Shown here piece by piece: positions 1 to 11,656 of a stretch of DNA of 64,000 bases. The stretch is from assembly GCA_029204225.1 (NCBI GenBank), contig CM055106.1, positions 38,899,827 to 38,963,826 of the forward strand, in the 5' to 3' direction. The position numbers and the translations under genes were made by a program. Within the stretch, counting starts at the first letter, position 1. Each line of letters begins with the position of its first letter. This DNA comes from Diphasiastrum complanatum. Taxonomy: Eukaryota; Streptophyta; Lycopodiopsida; Lycopodiales; Lycopodiaceae. The notes under the pieces were generated by a model. It ran no database searches, was not told where the DNA came from, and worked only from the letters and a program-made list of their open reading frames with translations.

Positions 1-1163
1 AGGGAGTTATGCATCTTGGTTTCCAAGGGGATCTGAACCTAGACCAAAGTTTCTTCTTTAGATGGGAAGCAAACCAGCTTGGATTATAATAGTATTATGA
101 AAGGTGCGTGGTAGAGGGCCTTTTGCCTGGTAAAAGTGCTTGGCACCTTCCATTGCATAATGGCTACTTTTGACTTCTTGGCCTTGCATTGCAAATGCAA
201 TATTATGTGGTGAGGTTGGATTACTTAAAGAAGCATAATCCAACTTCATGTGACGTTCTATGCCAGGAAAAGTAGCTGAATTGGAAGCTATGATGAGAGG
301 ACCAGTTAGCGATTTTAAAGAAGACATCTACAGTTAAGGCAACCGAAAGTTCGGAGTCCTGGGGTGCAAGAATGCGCAGACAGCGACAGCAGCAACAACA
401 ACATCAACAATCAAAATGATTTGAGAAACTTTCGCTACTGTTGCTTAAAGAAAAATAGTGATAAGTGTTATACAAAAATGACTGTATCATGTAACTTAAT
501 AAAGAGCACACTTGTGGACGAAAGCAACATAATAATTTCATCTATCCTGAAAGGAGCAGCTCTTCCAAGCTTGTTGTGTGCACTCAAAGATACAAAAACT
601 ATGATTGATAGTAAGTGAGTGCATCATAAAAAAATTGTATATATTCCATACATATACTCTTTTTGTAATGTGGTTGAACTTGATGAATACATTTATGTGA
701 TTGATGCGTGTTTCTTTCAATAGATTTTCACTTGTGACGGTTAAGGTGCATATAATGTTCCCGTTGAGGCAGAAGATACAAGCACAAGCAGATGATTGAT
801 TTACAAGTTCACAGGATTTAAGCCTTGTTAAGTATAAGGTAAAGCCTTGCTAGGGGAGTGCTTTATGCCTTTGAGATCACCTGCCCAACCAAGGGCATAA
901 AGCCCTCACAACAGAGAGCTTGACCTCACCTAAAGTACCTATGTTGATTTTTGGCCTTGCCTTGCAAAGGCAATAGTACTATGTGTTGAGGTCGATCAAT
1001 GGAGTTTGGCAAAAAGTCAACATTAAATGATATTCTTTGGTGATTGTCTAAACTTTAAAGGTTGGAACCTTTGTTGAGGGCCCAACTAACATGCATTAGT
1101 TGTCACTCAAAAATTCCTATAAAGGGTGCATGCAAACAATGCATGATCGATGAGGCCCAAAAA

Positions 1164-1326
1164 GCAAAAGTTGTGATCTAACATTCAAAACTGCATACTT
1201 TGTAGCAAATTGCATCACCCATGTGTAATGCTTACACACACACGATGAGGCCCAAAAAGCAAAAGCTGTGATCTAACATTCAAAACTGCATACTTTGTAG
1301 CAATTTGCATCACCCATGTGTAATGC

Positions 1327-1359
<33 letters not shown>
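1164..1359. repeat. Tandem 88-bp duplication plus (CA)n microsatellite
   Basis: A unit that starts with the AAAAGCAAAAG stretch and ends in a short CA run occurs twice (about 1164-1250 and 1251-1330). The second copy is followed by a pure CA tract at 1329-1359. The mirror region in the other arm (about 18020-18290) has the same two units but a GT tract of roughly 88 bases, so the microsatellite has changed length since the arms separated. Confidence 0.85.
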
Positions 1360-1361
<2 letters not shown>

Positions 1362-1740
1362 CGCATTATTTGTTTGTGCCAATGGTGAGATTATGTGTGA
1401 TAATTTGAAGCACAAAATATTGTTTTTGTTAGAAAATTTATCTTATTCCTTGGATCTTGAAAAGCAAAAGACGACTATGCTTGTCCAATCTAAAGATGGA
1501 TATTTCCTTCATCAACTATACAACATCGAGAGATGAATGATTGGTGATTGTTTTGTTTAACGTAGACAATTGTACTTATTAGATTTTTTTGTGAAAGATA
1601 TAACGAATTAATAAGTTGCCACAAGTAATAGTTGTCTTCTGTGATTGTGTTTTCTTTCGCAAGACATGTAAAATGTCTTCTATATTGGATGAAGGATTGG
1701 TCAACTTTTTCACTGAATGCCTAATTGATGACTGGCGATG

Positions 1741-2250
1741 ATCTAAAATTGTAAATATTGAGAACGAATATTTTGAGATGATGATCGTGATTATTGTGAA
1801 TACTGATAATGAAAATTACGAATATTGAGAGCGAATATTTTGAGATGTTGATCGTGATTATTGTGAATACTGATAATGAAAATTGCGAATATTGAGAGCG
1901 AATATTTTGAGATGTTGATTGTGATTATTGTGAATACTGATCGTGATTATTGTGAATACTGATCGTGAATATTGTGAAAACTGATCGTGATTATTGTGAA
2001 TACTGATCGTGAATATTGTGAAAACGGATCGTGAATACTGTTGAATATTGATTGCTAATATTGAGAATTTGATCGAATATACTACAAATACGATTGAATA
2101 TTTCAAATAATGAGTGTGATTATTGTGAATACTAATCATGAATACAGTTGAATGTTGAATATTGATCGTTAATACTTTGATTATTGATCGTTTCAATTTT
2201 GAATAATGATCATGATTATTGTCAACACTCTTGAATATAGTTCATGGATA
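1741..2250. repeat. 22-bp minisatellite (arm 1)
   Basis: The core is a run of 22-base units of the type GATCGTGATTATTGTGAATA(CT) alternating with a variant GATCGTGAATATTGTGAAAA(CT), giving a 44-base higher-order period. It is flanked by looser relatives built on AATATTG and GATCGTGA. The array is open in some frames and gives low-complexity peptides rich in I, H, N and S; I do not regard it as coding. The same array occurs at 17165-17650, 15338-15652 and 41738-41990. Confidence 0.85.
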
Positions 2251-3082
2251 GTCGTGAATACTAATCATGAATACTTGAATAACCGATCATGAAAACTCTG
2301 AATACTAATATGTATTTTGGTTTCAAATACTATTTGTAATTACTTATTGCAAAATTTTCAAAAGAAATTGATACTAAAATGTGATTATTCAGAATAAAGA
2401 TTGTGATTTTTAATCTTGATTAATGATGAAATTGTTTGTAGATTTGAGTGAAGACAATTATGTGGCAACTGACAAGAAATTTCTAAATACCACAATCACT
2501 AAGAACTTGAAAAGGTCACCTTCTTCAACAACTTCAAAGCCAAAGTATTAATAAGTTTTCAAAAAAGTGTAATAAAATTGACAAGCTAAGTTAAGTACAC
2601 GCTAAAGCATCTTATCGAATGAACAAAAATAGTCAAGAATCAAGAAAAGTAGCTAGTGCAACGTGTTTCATTTTGAGATCAAGCAATTCAGTATATGACA
2701 TGCATTCCAATACTAGACGTGGTTTATTTGTGCTCAAATCTGGGTGAAGTATGAGAATTGGGATAGTACAACTACATATGAAAAATCTAGAAATTTCAGT
2801 TAAAGCTCAAACTCATCTTCTAAAAGAGAAAAAATGATAAGTTGTATCATTAGAAATTTAACTTTCTAGTGCTTGTATTGAGCTTTATTATTATCTATTA
2901 AGGTTTTCAATGTCTATTCAAACCTTAAAACAAACTGACGTCAAATTTCTTGTTATAAAATACAAACTTATGAAGATTATGGTTCTATTAAAAAATCAAA
3001 ACATTTAACATAATTTTGTATACATTTTAAAACTTTATCACATACATCAATTAATTTTATAACAACATGACATGGCAAGGCC

Positions 3083-3343
3083 TTAAAAAAAAATACCACA
3101 CTGTTCGTGTTTCACGTGTATTTTATGAAACATAACAAGCACTTTGAATTTGATTGACCAGTCTAGGAGTGCGACTCTGGATGTGCGACGTGGCAACCAT
3201 ACACCTGATGCATGACGCGATGGGTGGAAAGCGTAGCACAGGCATGTGGAAAAAAACACATGAACTTTTTGCATTTTAAGATGCTTAAAAAAGGAGTAGA
3301 ATAGGCAAGATGTCAACAATTTCACATTTGTGGAGACTTCCAC
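3083..3343 (-). other. Small reading frame conserved in all three repeat copies (86 codons here)
   Basis: The frame starts MEVSTNVKLL and is rich in aromatic and basic residues. Homologous frames of 95 codons occur at 16030-16317 (plus) and 42794-43081 (minus). Here the C-terminus differs, because an A-run replaces the bases around the GIVPQRP segment of the other copies. I recognise no domain. The frame may simply be open by chance in recently duplicated DNA. Confidence 0.3.
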
Positions 3344-3871
3344 AATGATGTGAATGATCTTCTAAGGTGTGTGTGATTGCAGATGAATCTATCTCTTGAT
3401 TGATGCAAGCAATCTAGCTAGACAATGTCAAGGCAAGAGCACACAAGCATGCATCCACAATCAAAAGCTATCATTCACATAGTATGCAAACACTTGATGA
3501 AGAAAACTAAGTAAAATACTTTTGCTCATAGAGAGAAAAAAATACAAGGCTTTGCTCTCGAGTAGAGAGAGAACATAAATTTTTTTTCGAAGTGTTGGAG
3601 CTACTCTCTTATCAAAAAACTAAGTGTCAATACAAGTTCTCTCTCACTCATAACGTGGCTCGAGATTCAAGATAGGTGGAAACAAAGCTCATCAATGATT
3701 GGACCACTCTCAAATCAACTCTTACTACGATGGGACCATTTTGGTACACCTCTTGCTCCACATGGCCAAATAACATGATGAGGTGCATCCTTGCTCTCTC
3801 TACCATCATGCCAAGTGTAAGCAACCTACACTAACTTGAACTAATCTAGATCATAATTTTCTCAAAACTTA

Positions 3872-4575
3872 TCTAGTTCATTTAATTAAAATTCAAATGT
3901 TAGTCAAACATTAGTCGATGCATATTTGACTAATGGTCCAATATTATTCTAGCAGAATTCAACCAATAATTGAATTTGTTATTGTCAAATCAATATAGGA
4001 TTCGACTCATGGTCGATTCCCCGATTTGGTGTCAATTCAAATACAAACACCATTCGGATTCGAACTGCCTAAAAGTTGAAATTCGACACTTTTGTGCTTC
4101 CATTCTCAACTCTCCCATTGTAGAAACTGACAAAAAATCCATTCAATCCATCACGATTCAGCTGCAAGTCTGTGATGTGGACCCACAGCCTTTTGTTGAA
4201 GTAAATTGCAGAAGGGAAGAAGATCATTCAAGAAATTGTAGACTGCTGAACTGCATATTTAAACTAAAGAAAGAATGTTCGCAGTCCTATTTGAAATAAG
4301 ACTTACGAAACATAAGATAAATTGATTACGAAGAAGCCTAAGCAGAATTGCTGGCTACTGTAGAATATAGAGATAATGCTAAGCAAATAAAAACAAGATA
4401 CTTGCTGGCATCCTATTTGAAAGAGCTACCTTGGGCACTAGCACCCACATCATGAAAAACATTAGAGAGGAGCCTGGTACGTGCCCAGAAACTTTTACCG
4501 AGCATTGCCAGTGACCACACTCAGCTATCTTGGCCCTACGTGATCTGGACTGTAAACATTGCCACTAACAGCCGG
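3872..4575. other. No recognisable feature
   Basis: Sequence unique to this place in the window after the end of the arm-like repeat. A 109-codon frame (3970-4299, plus) shows no domain and no favourable coding signal that I can see, so I do not call it. The 3' flank of the 407-codon gene (minus strand) occupies the right end. Confidence 0.5.
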
Positions 4576-5799
4576 CTAGACAACCCGACCATTTAAAGGG
4601 CAATCGGACACAAAATATTCTCTCTCTCTGTCTGTATCAAGTTCAACCAAGAGGACCCATTCGTAAAGACCCTCAACCATGGCCTGTATAGGGTTGACCA
4701 CGTGTACAGAAGTTTCTGACATCTGTACAACAGGGTAAAAGCCTAAATCACACACGTGCTTCATGTAATTTATGAGTTTCAAAATACTAGGCTTCTCCAA
4801 ATACTCCCTCCTTTCCGAATGCAAGTCATCACTTATTGTGATGTTATAATAACCTTGCCCTGGTGATTCGGTCAGGATCTCAAAGGTTTTAAGCCCCATT
4901 GACAATTTCAAAGATTCAGGGACAATATCATTCCTATCGATCACAATATGGCTCGTTGAACTCTGCAGTGGTAATTGGCAGCCTCTGAGTGCCAGGAACC
5001 TCTTTAGTTTGTGGTAATAAACCTTTTTTCTTGAGTCATCACAAAACATGAGAGAGTCACTACCCGTACTCAACAGTTCATGGATGATCACTCTAGTCCT
5101 TAAGCCCAAATGTGACAACATGATTTTGGTTGTCTTAAAACCCCACTCTTTAAATAGAACCCAAACCTTGTTGAACCAGTATGATAATATGTCCATGAAT
5201 ACAATGAAAAAACTTACCAAGGTTGAGATTTGGTCAAAACCCCTTGCTTGTAAAGCCAAAGGGCCAATTGAAACGATCCTCATAAAATTTTCATTAAGCA
5301 GCTCATCTGATGTGTTGTCAACCAAGCAGTATTCTTCAACCTCCTTCATAACACCACCTTTCAAAATGTAAGAGAACATTCTCTCTGGGGCAACAGATTT
5401 TATAAGATGTATTTTGCCAACCAGCACAATATCCTGCTGGGCAAGCACATAATCTTCTGCAAAATGCACAAATTTGATCGGTTTCCCCATCTCCCTAGAT
5501 GCTATGAATTTATACTTATGAGACTTAAGCTTAAATTGCATTTCATAGTCGTTACGTGATTCAAACTCAAACCGTTTACATTCTTCATCAGTGTTGTACT
5601 TCTCCCAGTCGTTCCCTGTTTCCCTGCTAGAACCATTCAGTATCAGCACCTTGCGCACTGAGAACCAGGTGGGTGCGAGGTCCCCATTCCAAGCCATGCT
5701 TGCGAGGATAAAAGGCACACGGAGGAACTTAGCATTCCTAAAGAACGTCCACAGGCTATAAGTAACCTGCAACCAAAAGACCCAAGTGGGGATCTCCAT
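4576..5799 (-). CDS. Unrecognised intronless 407-residue protein with membrane segments
   Basis: A single uninterrupted frame of 1,224 bases, much longer than expected by chance in this AT-rich DNA. The start is the first ATG (MEIPTWVFWL). The N-terminus (about residues 1-35) is aromatic and hydrophobic and could be a signal anchor. Residues about 60-180 are polar and mixed alpha/beta in character. A clear hydrophobic stretch at about 190-212 (STLVSFFIVFMDILSYWF) is a likely membrane span. The rest (213-407) is soluble-looking and ends PLNGRVV. I recognise no family. The order of N-terminal hydrophobic segment, soluble region and membrane span faintly recalls MULAN/SP1-type membrane E3 ligases, but there is no RING and I do not assert it. 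No TE domain or LTR lies close on either side. The GA and CA microsatellites at 5995-6110 lie in its upstream region. It could be a lineage-specific gene, a retrocopy or a captured gene. Confidence 0.55.
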   Translation of the reverse strand: MEIPTWVFWLQVTYSLWTFFRNAKFLRVPFILASMAWNGDLAPTWFSVRKVLILNGSSRETGNDWEKYNTDEECKRFEFESRNDYEMQFKLKSHKYKFIASREMGKPIKFVHFAEDYVLAQQDIVLVGKIHLIKSVAPERMFSYILKGGVMKEVEEYCLVDNTSDELLNENFMRIVSIGPLALQARGFDQISTLVSFFIVFMDILSYWFNKVWVLFKEWGFKTTKIMLSHLGLRTRVIIHELLSTGSDSLMFCDDSRKKVYYHKLKRFLALRGCQLPLQSSTSHIVIDRNDIVPESLKLSMGLKTFEILTESPGQGYYNITISDDLHSERREYLEKPSILKLINYMKHVCDLGFYPVVQMSETSVHVVNPIQAMVEGLYEWVLLVELDTDREREYFVSDCPLNGRVV

Positions 5800-5994
5800 A
5801 ATCAGCTGATGAGAGAAACGATTGTGGGCGACAGAGTCTGTGGATAACGTGGTTCGCGAATGTAAAGCTGCAGGGGATTGGACGGAGTAGAGGAGGGGGC
5901 TTCTGGATTGCTATATGGGCAATACGTGCAGGTGCGAGCAGCGGCCTAACTGCACACAGGGGTGACGAGCCAAAACAGGGAACTTACCAGCTTC

Positions 5995-6025
<31 letters not shown>

Positions 6026-6078
6026 CATTGCGATGGTGTTAACCATTCGAGAAGCAACGTTAATGCACACCGCGCGCG

Positions 6079-6110
<32 letters not shown>
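5995..6110. repeat. Compound microsatellites (TG)n-(AG)n and (CA)n
   Basis: A TG run passes into an AG run at 5995-6025, and a CG-rich then CA run lies at 6070-6110. They lie 200-310 bases upstream of the 407-codon frame's start. The peptides made of repeated dipeptides here are artefacts. Confidence 0.9.
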
Positions 6111-6112
<2 letters not shown>

Positions 6113-6567
6113 AAAGGACATTCATGTTATTACAGCATCTTCACTTTACGTAAGATCAGTGCTAGTGGGATCAGAATCCACTAAGACATGGCCCAAAACT
6201 CACGTAAACCATCATTGAGAGAGAGACACGGATACACGGACCTTTATGACGTTCTTACAGCATCTTCACTTTACTTGAGATCAGAGCTAGTGCTAGGAGT
6301 TTTTGCCAGCTTTCTGTCTTAGTCATTTTCCGAAGCAATTTTTTGTTTTGAGCAATTTTCCATGAATTCTTCCAAGAATTCACCTTACGACGATCGTTAT
6401 GATCTTCCCCGAAGCTCCAATCAAAGAAACTTTGTCACTTCCTACCATTCGAACCACTTGCACCTCGTACGGTGTCCGTTCTCTTGAGGTACTTTGAGTG
6501 CCGTTTTACCTTGTGAAAGATGTCGACGATGACTCCACCGGATCGTGCATACCTAAATCACCCTGCC

Positions 6568-6579
6568 GCTCTGATACCA
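6568..6579 (-). promoter_or_regulatory. Copia primer-binding site (minus strand)
   Basis: The plus strand reads GCTCTGATACCA, the reverse complement of TGGTATCAGAGC, which is complementary to the 3' end of plant initiator tRNA-Met and is the usual copia primer-binding site. It implies the 5' leader of a minus-strand copia at about 6370-6567. The rest of that element is not visible. The next base (6580) starts TGTTAAAATT. Confidence 0.7.
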
Positions 6580-7046
6580 TGTTAAAATTATGTTAGGATC
6601 TAGTGTAGTATCCTCACGTATCTAGAAGTTTTCAATTTAGGTCAAGTTTGGGGCAAGTGGCCAAATGACATTTTGGAAGCTATAAATAGTTGTAGCTGTG
6701 TGGATAAATAATCATCAAAGTTTCTTTCTTTGTGGAGAATTCATCTCTTGTGTTTCTATGTCCATCTCGTATGTTTTTCTCTTGATATCTTGAGTTTCTA
6801 TGTGTAGAATGTTGATTTTATGGTCGATCTAGCTTTCACACGTGAAGTACGATATTGTACTGATGTTGTACGGAAAGGGACAGTACTAAGTCATATCTAA
6901 GTGTTTATGATCAAATCTTTGTGTATTTCTGAGTTCTAGGATGCATAAAGTAGTGATTTCTATCTTCTAGCTATTTCTAGATGTGCAACCAAATTTGGCT
7001 AAAGATCATCGATGAGCTAAATGTGTTTTGATCTCTGTTTTTCACA
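6580..7046 (+). mobile_element. Copia LTR fragment
   Basis: It has a TATA-like CTATAAATAG near 6690, the shared string TCTATGTGTAGAATG (also in the Copia-1 LTR at about 29575), a CACACGTG site at 6837-6844 with GTACTG and CAGTAC strings nearby, and a plausible LTR end TTTTTCACA at 7046. The orientation (TATA first, then the G-box-like site) is plus and matches Copia-1. The abutting minus-strand primer-binding site at 6568 does not fit that orientation, so this may be the junction of two different elements. Confidence 0.5.
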
Positions 7047-7078
7047 TTTTCTTGTTCGATTCAAATTGGGAATTGCAT

Positions 7079-8348
7079 TTATGTTGTCAATCTTGTATGC
7101 GTTGCATAAATGTTGATTGGCCATTTCTGTGAATTCAATGTGAATTCAAGAGCTGCTGATGAAGTTGGCTGACCTATTTGCTGAATGAACTTTTCCATTG
7201 TTGATAAATGTTCTTCTTCATCACTTTTCACTTCCAATTCATTTACTAATGACATTGATGAATAATGATCTTTATAATCGTTTCGCACTTCCAATTCATC
7301 CTCGGATGATGATGATGATTCACCATAATCACTTGGCCTATCATTTTTTCACATTATTGGATTAATAGTTTTTCCCAATTGAATTGTAGGTGCTTTGTCC
7401 TGATCCTTCAACTTTTGTAACCGCATTATCATATTATAGATATTTAGCAACTGACATATTTCCAAAGTGCGCCTGGTGTTAAGTATTTTGTTGTTGCTTC
7501 ACGTTGACCCTGGTTCAGTTCATGCTCTATAGTATGAACATGAGATCTTATGTCAAATAATGACATTATCCAAGTCTCCTGATATATATCCTTAGATAAA
7601 CAAGCTCTTATCTCAAGCTTCAAGCCTAAAATATAGTGCATCGTATTAAATTGGTCTACCAAATAACCATATTTGTGCAGTATATGTGGAAGTCATTGTC
7701 ATAGGTCTCAACAATAGATGTTTGTTGGGTAGAATGCCATATTTGACCATCTGCACATCCAAAATTTTCAATGCAATTTTGTACAAAGATTGGCCATTTA
7801 TCAGTGGTAATATGATATTCTTCACATTGCATCCAATATTGCCACCATATTTTTGCAAATCCATCAAGGTATGTTCCTACTAATTGAATCTTGTCATGGT
7901 CACTGCTTGGATGTGACTGAAAATACATGTCAAAGTTGTCCAACCATATTCTCACATCCATGTGAGCAATTCTACCATCAAACTTGTGAAAGACATGTGG
8001 TCTCTGCACCATAATTTTTACACCATAGGCTGGGAAGGATGGTCCATATAAGGATCTGTAGTGATGACGTTTTGATTGACGTGAATTTAGCTGCTCAATG
8101 TCACTATCACTGCTATAAGCACCACCACTTGAATTATGTTGACTCATCTGGTAAGCCTTTTGATCATCATAATCATTAAAATGCTTTTCGTTATGTTCCA
8201 AACAGGCTTCTCATGACACATGTTGTCCGCATTGATTGGATTCGCCATCGCAATGCTTATAATACTGATCTTCAAAAACATAGTTAGACTGATCCTCGTA
8301 TTTAGAGTCACTGTCATCTACATACTCAAAATCAGAATCAACATCCAT
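7079..8348 (-). pseudogene. Broken gypsy-type gag polyprotein
   Basis: Reading leftward from an ATG at 8348 the frame gives an acidic N-terminus, an in-frame TGA near 8215, then a retrotransposon gag domain. That domain contains FDGRIAHMDVRIWLDNFDMYF, SSDHDKIQLVGTYLDGFAKIWW and, after a frameshift near 7660, a segment with IRSHVHTIEHELNQ. A further shift leads to an acidic tail ending near 7079. The layout (W-L, then GxA-xxWW, then a basic or acidic tail) is typical of Ty3/gypsy capsid (Retrotrans_gag). No zinc knuckle, protease or pol follows, so this is an isolated gag remnant. The stop in VS*EACLEHNE looks like a C-to-T change. Confidence 0.7.
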
Positions 8349-9030
8349 CTTGAGAATTGAAGGACCTGTAGGTTATGGGTACACTAAGTTGCAGTTTATG
8401 CACAATGGAGTTTATGCACAATGCATAAAAAAATTGCAAAATTCACTTTTTGCAAGGAAATAGGCTTGCAAAATGAAAAGTCTGAAGAAATATTACAACA
8501 TAGAAAAAAAAAACTTCAAAATTGAAGCTCTAAAGTGTTTCTCTCTCACTTGGAAAAAGAACAAATAAAATTTCCAGAATTCTGACAAATTTGACCCAGC
8601 TCCACCAATATTGATCCAAATCACAAAAACCCAATACCTCTACAAAGCCATTAGAGAAAATATGGGCTCAGAATGGGCCTCTTTAAGAAATTTGACTTTA
8701 AAGAGAAGCTACGTAGAGAGAGAATGTGAACCGATAACTCTTGGTTGCCGTTTTCCAAGTTTTTGACCTTGGTCGACATTTAACTACTATGATTAACTTC
8801 AGACATTAGTTAGTTAAGCATGAGACGTAATAACTTCTTTGCATCCTCGTTTCAATATTTGGGGCTAGAGCTTTAAGAGTATCGTTGTAAATCTTGGTGT
8901 GCTCATTGCAAAAACTAAAGCGGGAGTCCAATGAGTACTTTTGAAATCTTTCTCTGCTTATATGAAATATGAGGTGGGATGATTTGCAGCCTGACATAGA
9001 CATTACAAAAGTAAGGTACCCTAGATCTAT
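8349..9030. other. No gene seen; short direct repeat
   Basis: Probable leader of the gypsy gag remnant. A GTTTATGCACAATG-type string occurs twice at about 8393-8425 and again twice at about 21560-21605, downstream of the DJ-1 gene. No tRNA primer-binding site or open frame of interest is visible. Confidence 0.4.
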
Positions 9031-9175
9031 TCAGTTTGAATTATTGTAGTTTGAAGCATTTACGAATTGTAGCTTTCAACAATGGTTCTTGCATGTTGCA
9101 CTTCCTATGGAATGCACTCCATTTATTAAGAAAAATTGAAAAGCTCTAGAGAATGTTGCTGCAATAGTTAGAGAA

Positions 9176-11580
9176 TTGAGAATGAATAAACATAAGAATA
9201 TAGATTTGTGGGTGGATGGATCAATTTATCCTAGAGATCCAACTACCAATTTGTGTCCAGATTCAAAGCCCGTAACTCATCTTCTCATATTTGTATGCGG
9301 GGAAATAGCGGATTACTTAATTATTGTCAAAGGTTACGTGATATTGAAATGCATAGCATATCTTGTCTTAATCAGCAATTACAGTTTGCTAATCAACAAG
9401 TGCAACGAAAATTGCTTCATTATGTGCAACACACTAGTGTTGAAAACAATGCTCTCAAGCATGTTATATCACTAGTCTTGAGGGCTCAAACCAAGATATG
9501 CTAGAATCCAAGGAAAAGTTGTGATCCGACAGTTTAATATACAAGTTATCAACAAGGCAATGACAAAAAGGAAAAGAAAGAGAGTACCGATGAAGAATAT
9601 TGATGACATAGCGGCAATCAGAAAAAAAAAAAAAAAAAGATTCGAGCATTTAAGTAGGTTTTCTTATAAATTGGTTATTTGATTTGTATTTGTCTTTAAG
9701 TTTGATTTGCATTTGATAATATGCATTATCAATTTATTAAATATAATCTGAGTTTTATATGTTTGTTGCAGATCATGTTTGGTGGCAAAGAACTATTTAA
9801 TAAATAGTTCATGCATTGGAGAATCTTTAAGCCATGTTTTACCAAGAAAGTCAACAAAGGCAATGATGAAAAATGCTTGGTCTAAAAACATGAAAAAAGA
9901 AATTGTAGAGACTGTTTTGAATAGAGTTCAAACTTACTTGGATACAAATGTGATACAAGCTGCACGTGATGATTCTGGAATTAGCATAAATGCTTACTCT
10001 ACATCTTTTAGAATAGTTAAAGAAGCCTTTTCTCAAGTGATGGTGAAGAAAACTTATCTTCCTTGTCCATATCAGATAAGATTAACAAGAAATTATTATA
10101 ATGATGGAATATTCAAAGTAGTTGGCCAACCAGTTCATATAACTGATTTATACAAATCAGAATGTGGTGAGCTCAAATACAACGATTGCAATAATATTTT
10201 TCTTGATATTGAAAATGTTCTAAAGTACATTATTTGATTCTATAAACTAGACAAACATCAAGTAAATGGAAAGATTATTATTGTAATGAAATTAGATGAA
10301 TCCGAAATCATCGAAGGTCAAAAGTTGGAACGAATGAGTGTCACTTTGATGAAAAAAAATTTCAGATAACGTTTAGTGTTCAATCGTAAAATCACATATG
10401 GTGGTTGGCTGCATTCCAGGTATACTTTTCAATTTTATTTTCAAGTATCGTTATTAACATTGAATACATTGTCTTTTCTTATTAACATGTCATGCATTAC
10501 TTGCTTTTCTCCAGGTCTTTAAAAAAGAAAATAATAAAATACTTTCATAGATATTTTCACTTACAAATTATGGCAAGATTATAAAGAGACATTTGGAGGG
10601 TGAAAAACTTACAATCGAAAACCATGGAAGTTTTCAAATTCAATGGCACCTTGCAGGCGATTTGAAAACATTGAAATGTATGTATAATGTCTCTCATGGG
10701 GCAACATCAAAGCATCCATTTCTTTATTGCATGAAGGATTGCTAGAATATGAATTTGGGATGACCAACCAACACGAGAAGGAGAAGATCCAAATATGAAA
10801 AGTGTGCTGCCAATTCCATTAAAGCATGTTCACATATGCACATTACATGTTGAGGTTCATATTATTGAAAAACTTATTTATCTACATATTCTCCTTGCAT
10901 GGAATACAAAACCGGAGTCTGTGGCTAAAGCAACTATTAAGAGGTTGGAAGAAGTTCTTTCAAAGGCAGGACTATAGAAAGGGAATGTCACCATTGAAAA
11001 AAGTGACACACTCTCCGAAAAAAAAAGGAAAATGTTCCTAATAAGCCATCAATTGGAGGTGCTAAACCAAGAAGATTCTTATCCAATCAGACATGCAAAG
11101 AAATTAGTGTCAGATATGGAATTTGGAAAGAAATTGTTTCAGTCACACGAGTATTGGAAGTAATCGAATGGAAAAGGCACAAGTGTGGAAGAAGGTTATC
11201 AGAAAGGAAAACCTATCATCAGAAGATATGAGTACTTTGCAAAATCGTTGCTCCTCCACATTTGTAAAATCTGTACGAGATTGTTGGAGAAACAAGATCA
11301 TGTTGCCCATTACATGATATTGTTCTATTTCATCATATGGTACTTATCTCATTCATGAGTATATTTATTTCTACTAATATTATTTATTTCAACTCTTGTT
11401 TGCAGCACATCTTTCTTCATCGTGCAATTTATTTTGCAAAGGAATATGGGAGCTTAAGTATCAAGTCATCACAAGCCATGGAACAATCACATTGGCAAGC
11501 AAGAGGAGCATTTCATAGAGCTACAAATCATGGTGGACATAGTTCAAAAAATAAATATTTAGTACAACTATTCTAGTGGT
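9176..11580 (+). pseudogene. Degenerate intron-containing transposase-like gene
   Basis: Several collinear coding islands read plus: 9779-10237 (152 codons, begins MVAKNYLINS), about 10570-10740 (contains WHLAGDLKTLKCMYNVSHGA followed by SKHPFLYC), 10795-10977 (contains PIPLKHVHICTLHVEVHIIE) and 11405-11580 (contains AIYFAKEYGSLS and SQAMEQSHWQARGAFHRATN). They are separated by likely introns with GT...CAG borders (acceptor near 9772; about 10420-10515; about 11339-11405) and by stops and frameshifts. A GDLK stretch followed by a Cys-containing HPxxYC segment resembles eukaryotic DDE transposase-like proteins with a zinc-binding insertion. I cannot name the superfamily and see no terminal inverted repeats. 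The 9176-9480 frame may be an upstream exon, but this is weak. Confidence 0.5.
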
Positions 11581-11656
11581 TTTACAAATGAACACAATTT
11601 AAATATCAAGCTAAGAACTCGCCAAACATTATGATCTTTCATAAAGCATTCGAATT

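Larger units (their letters stand above)
1..3716. repeat. Left arm of a large inverted repeat (arm 1)
   Basis: The stretch is the reverse complement of about 15653-20014, read by eye with few differences. The first 70 bases match the reverse complement of 19945-20014 exactly, so the repeat reaches or passes the left edge of the window. The inner end is near 3716, where the partner diverges. The arm is about 650 bases shorter than its partner, because the partner has a roughly 580-base insertion (a J-domain gene fragment) and a longer GT tract. It holds a CA microsatellite, a 22-bp minisatellite and DNA resembling an LTR. A third, truncated copy in the same orientation as this arm lies at about 41738-43608, and that similarity continues in arm 1 to about 3871. 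Confidence 0.9.

Noticed and set aside
58-327. 89-codon minus-strand frame near the window start
   Set aside because: It lies in inverted-repeat DNA, its counterpart in arm 2 is interrupted by the J-domain block, and it shows no domain.
3970-4299. 109-codon plus-strand frame as a gene
   Set aside because: No family, no conserved copy in the window and no supporting signal around the start.
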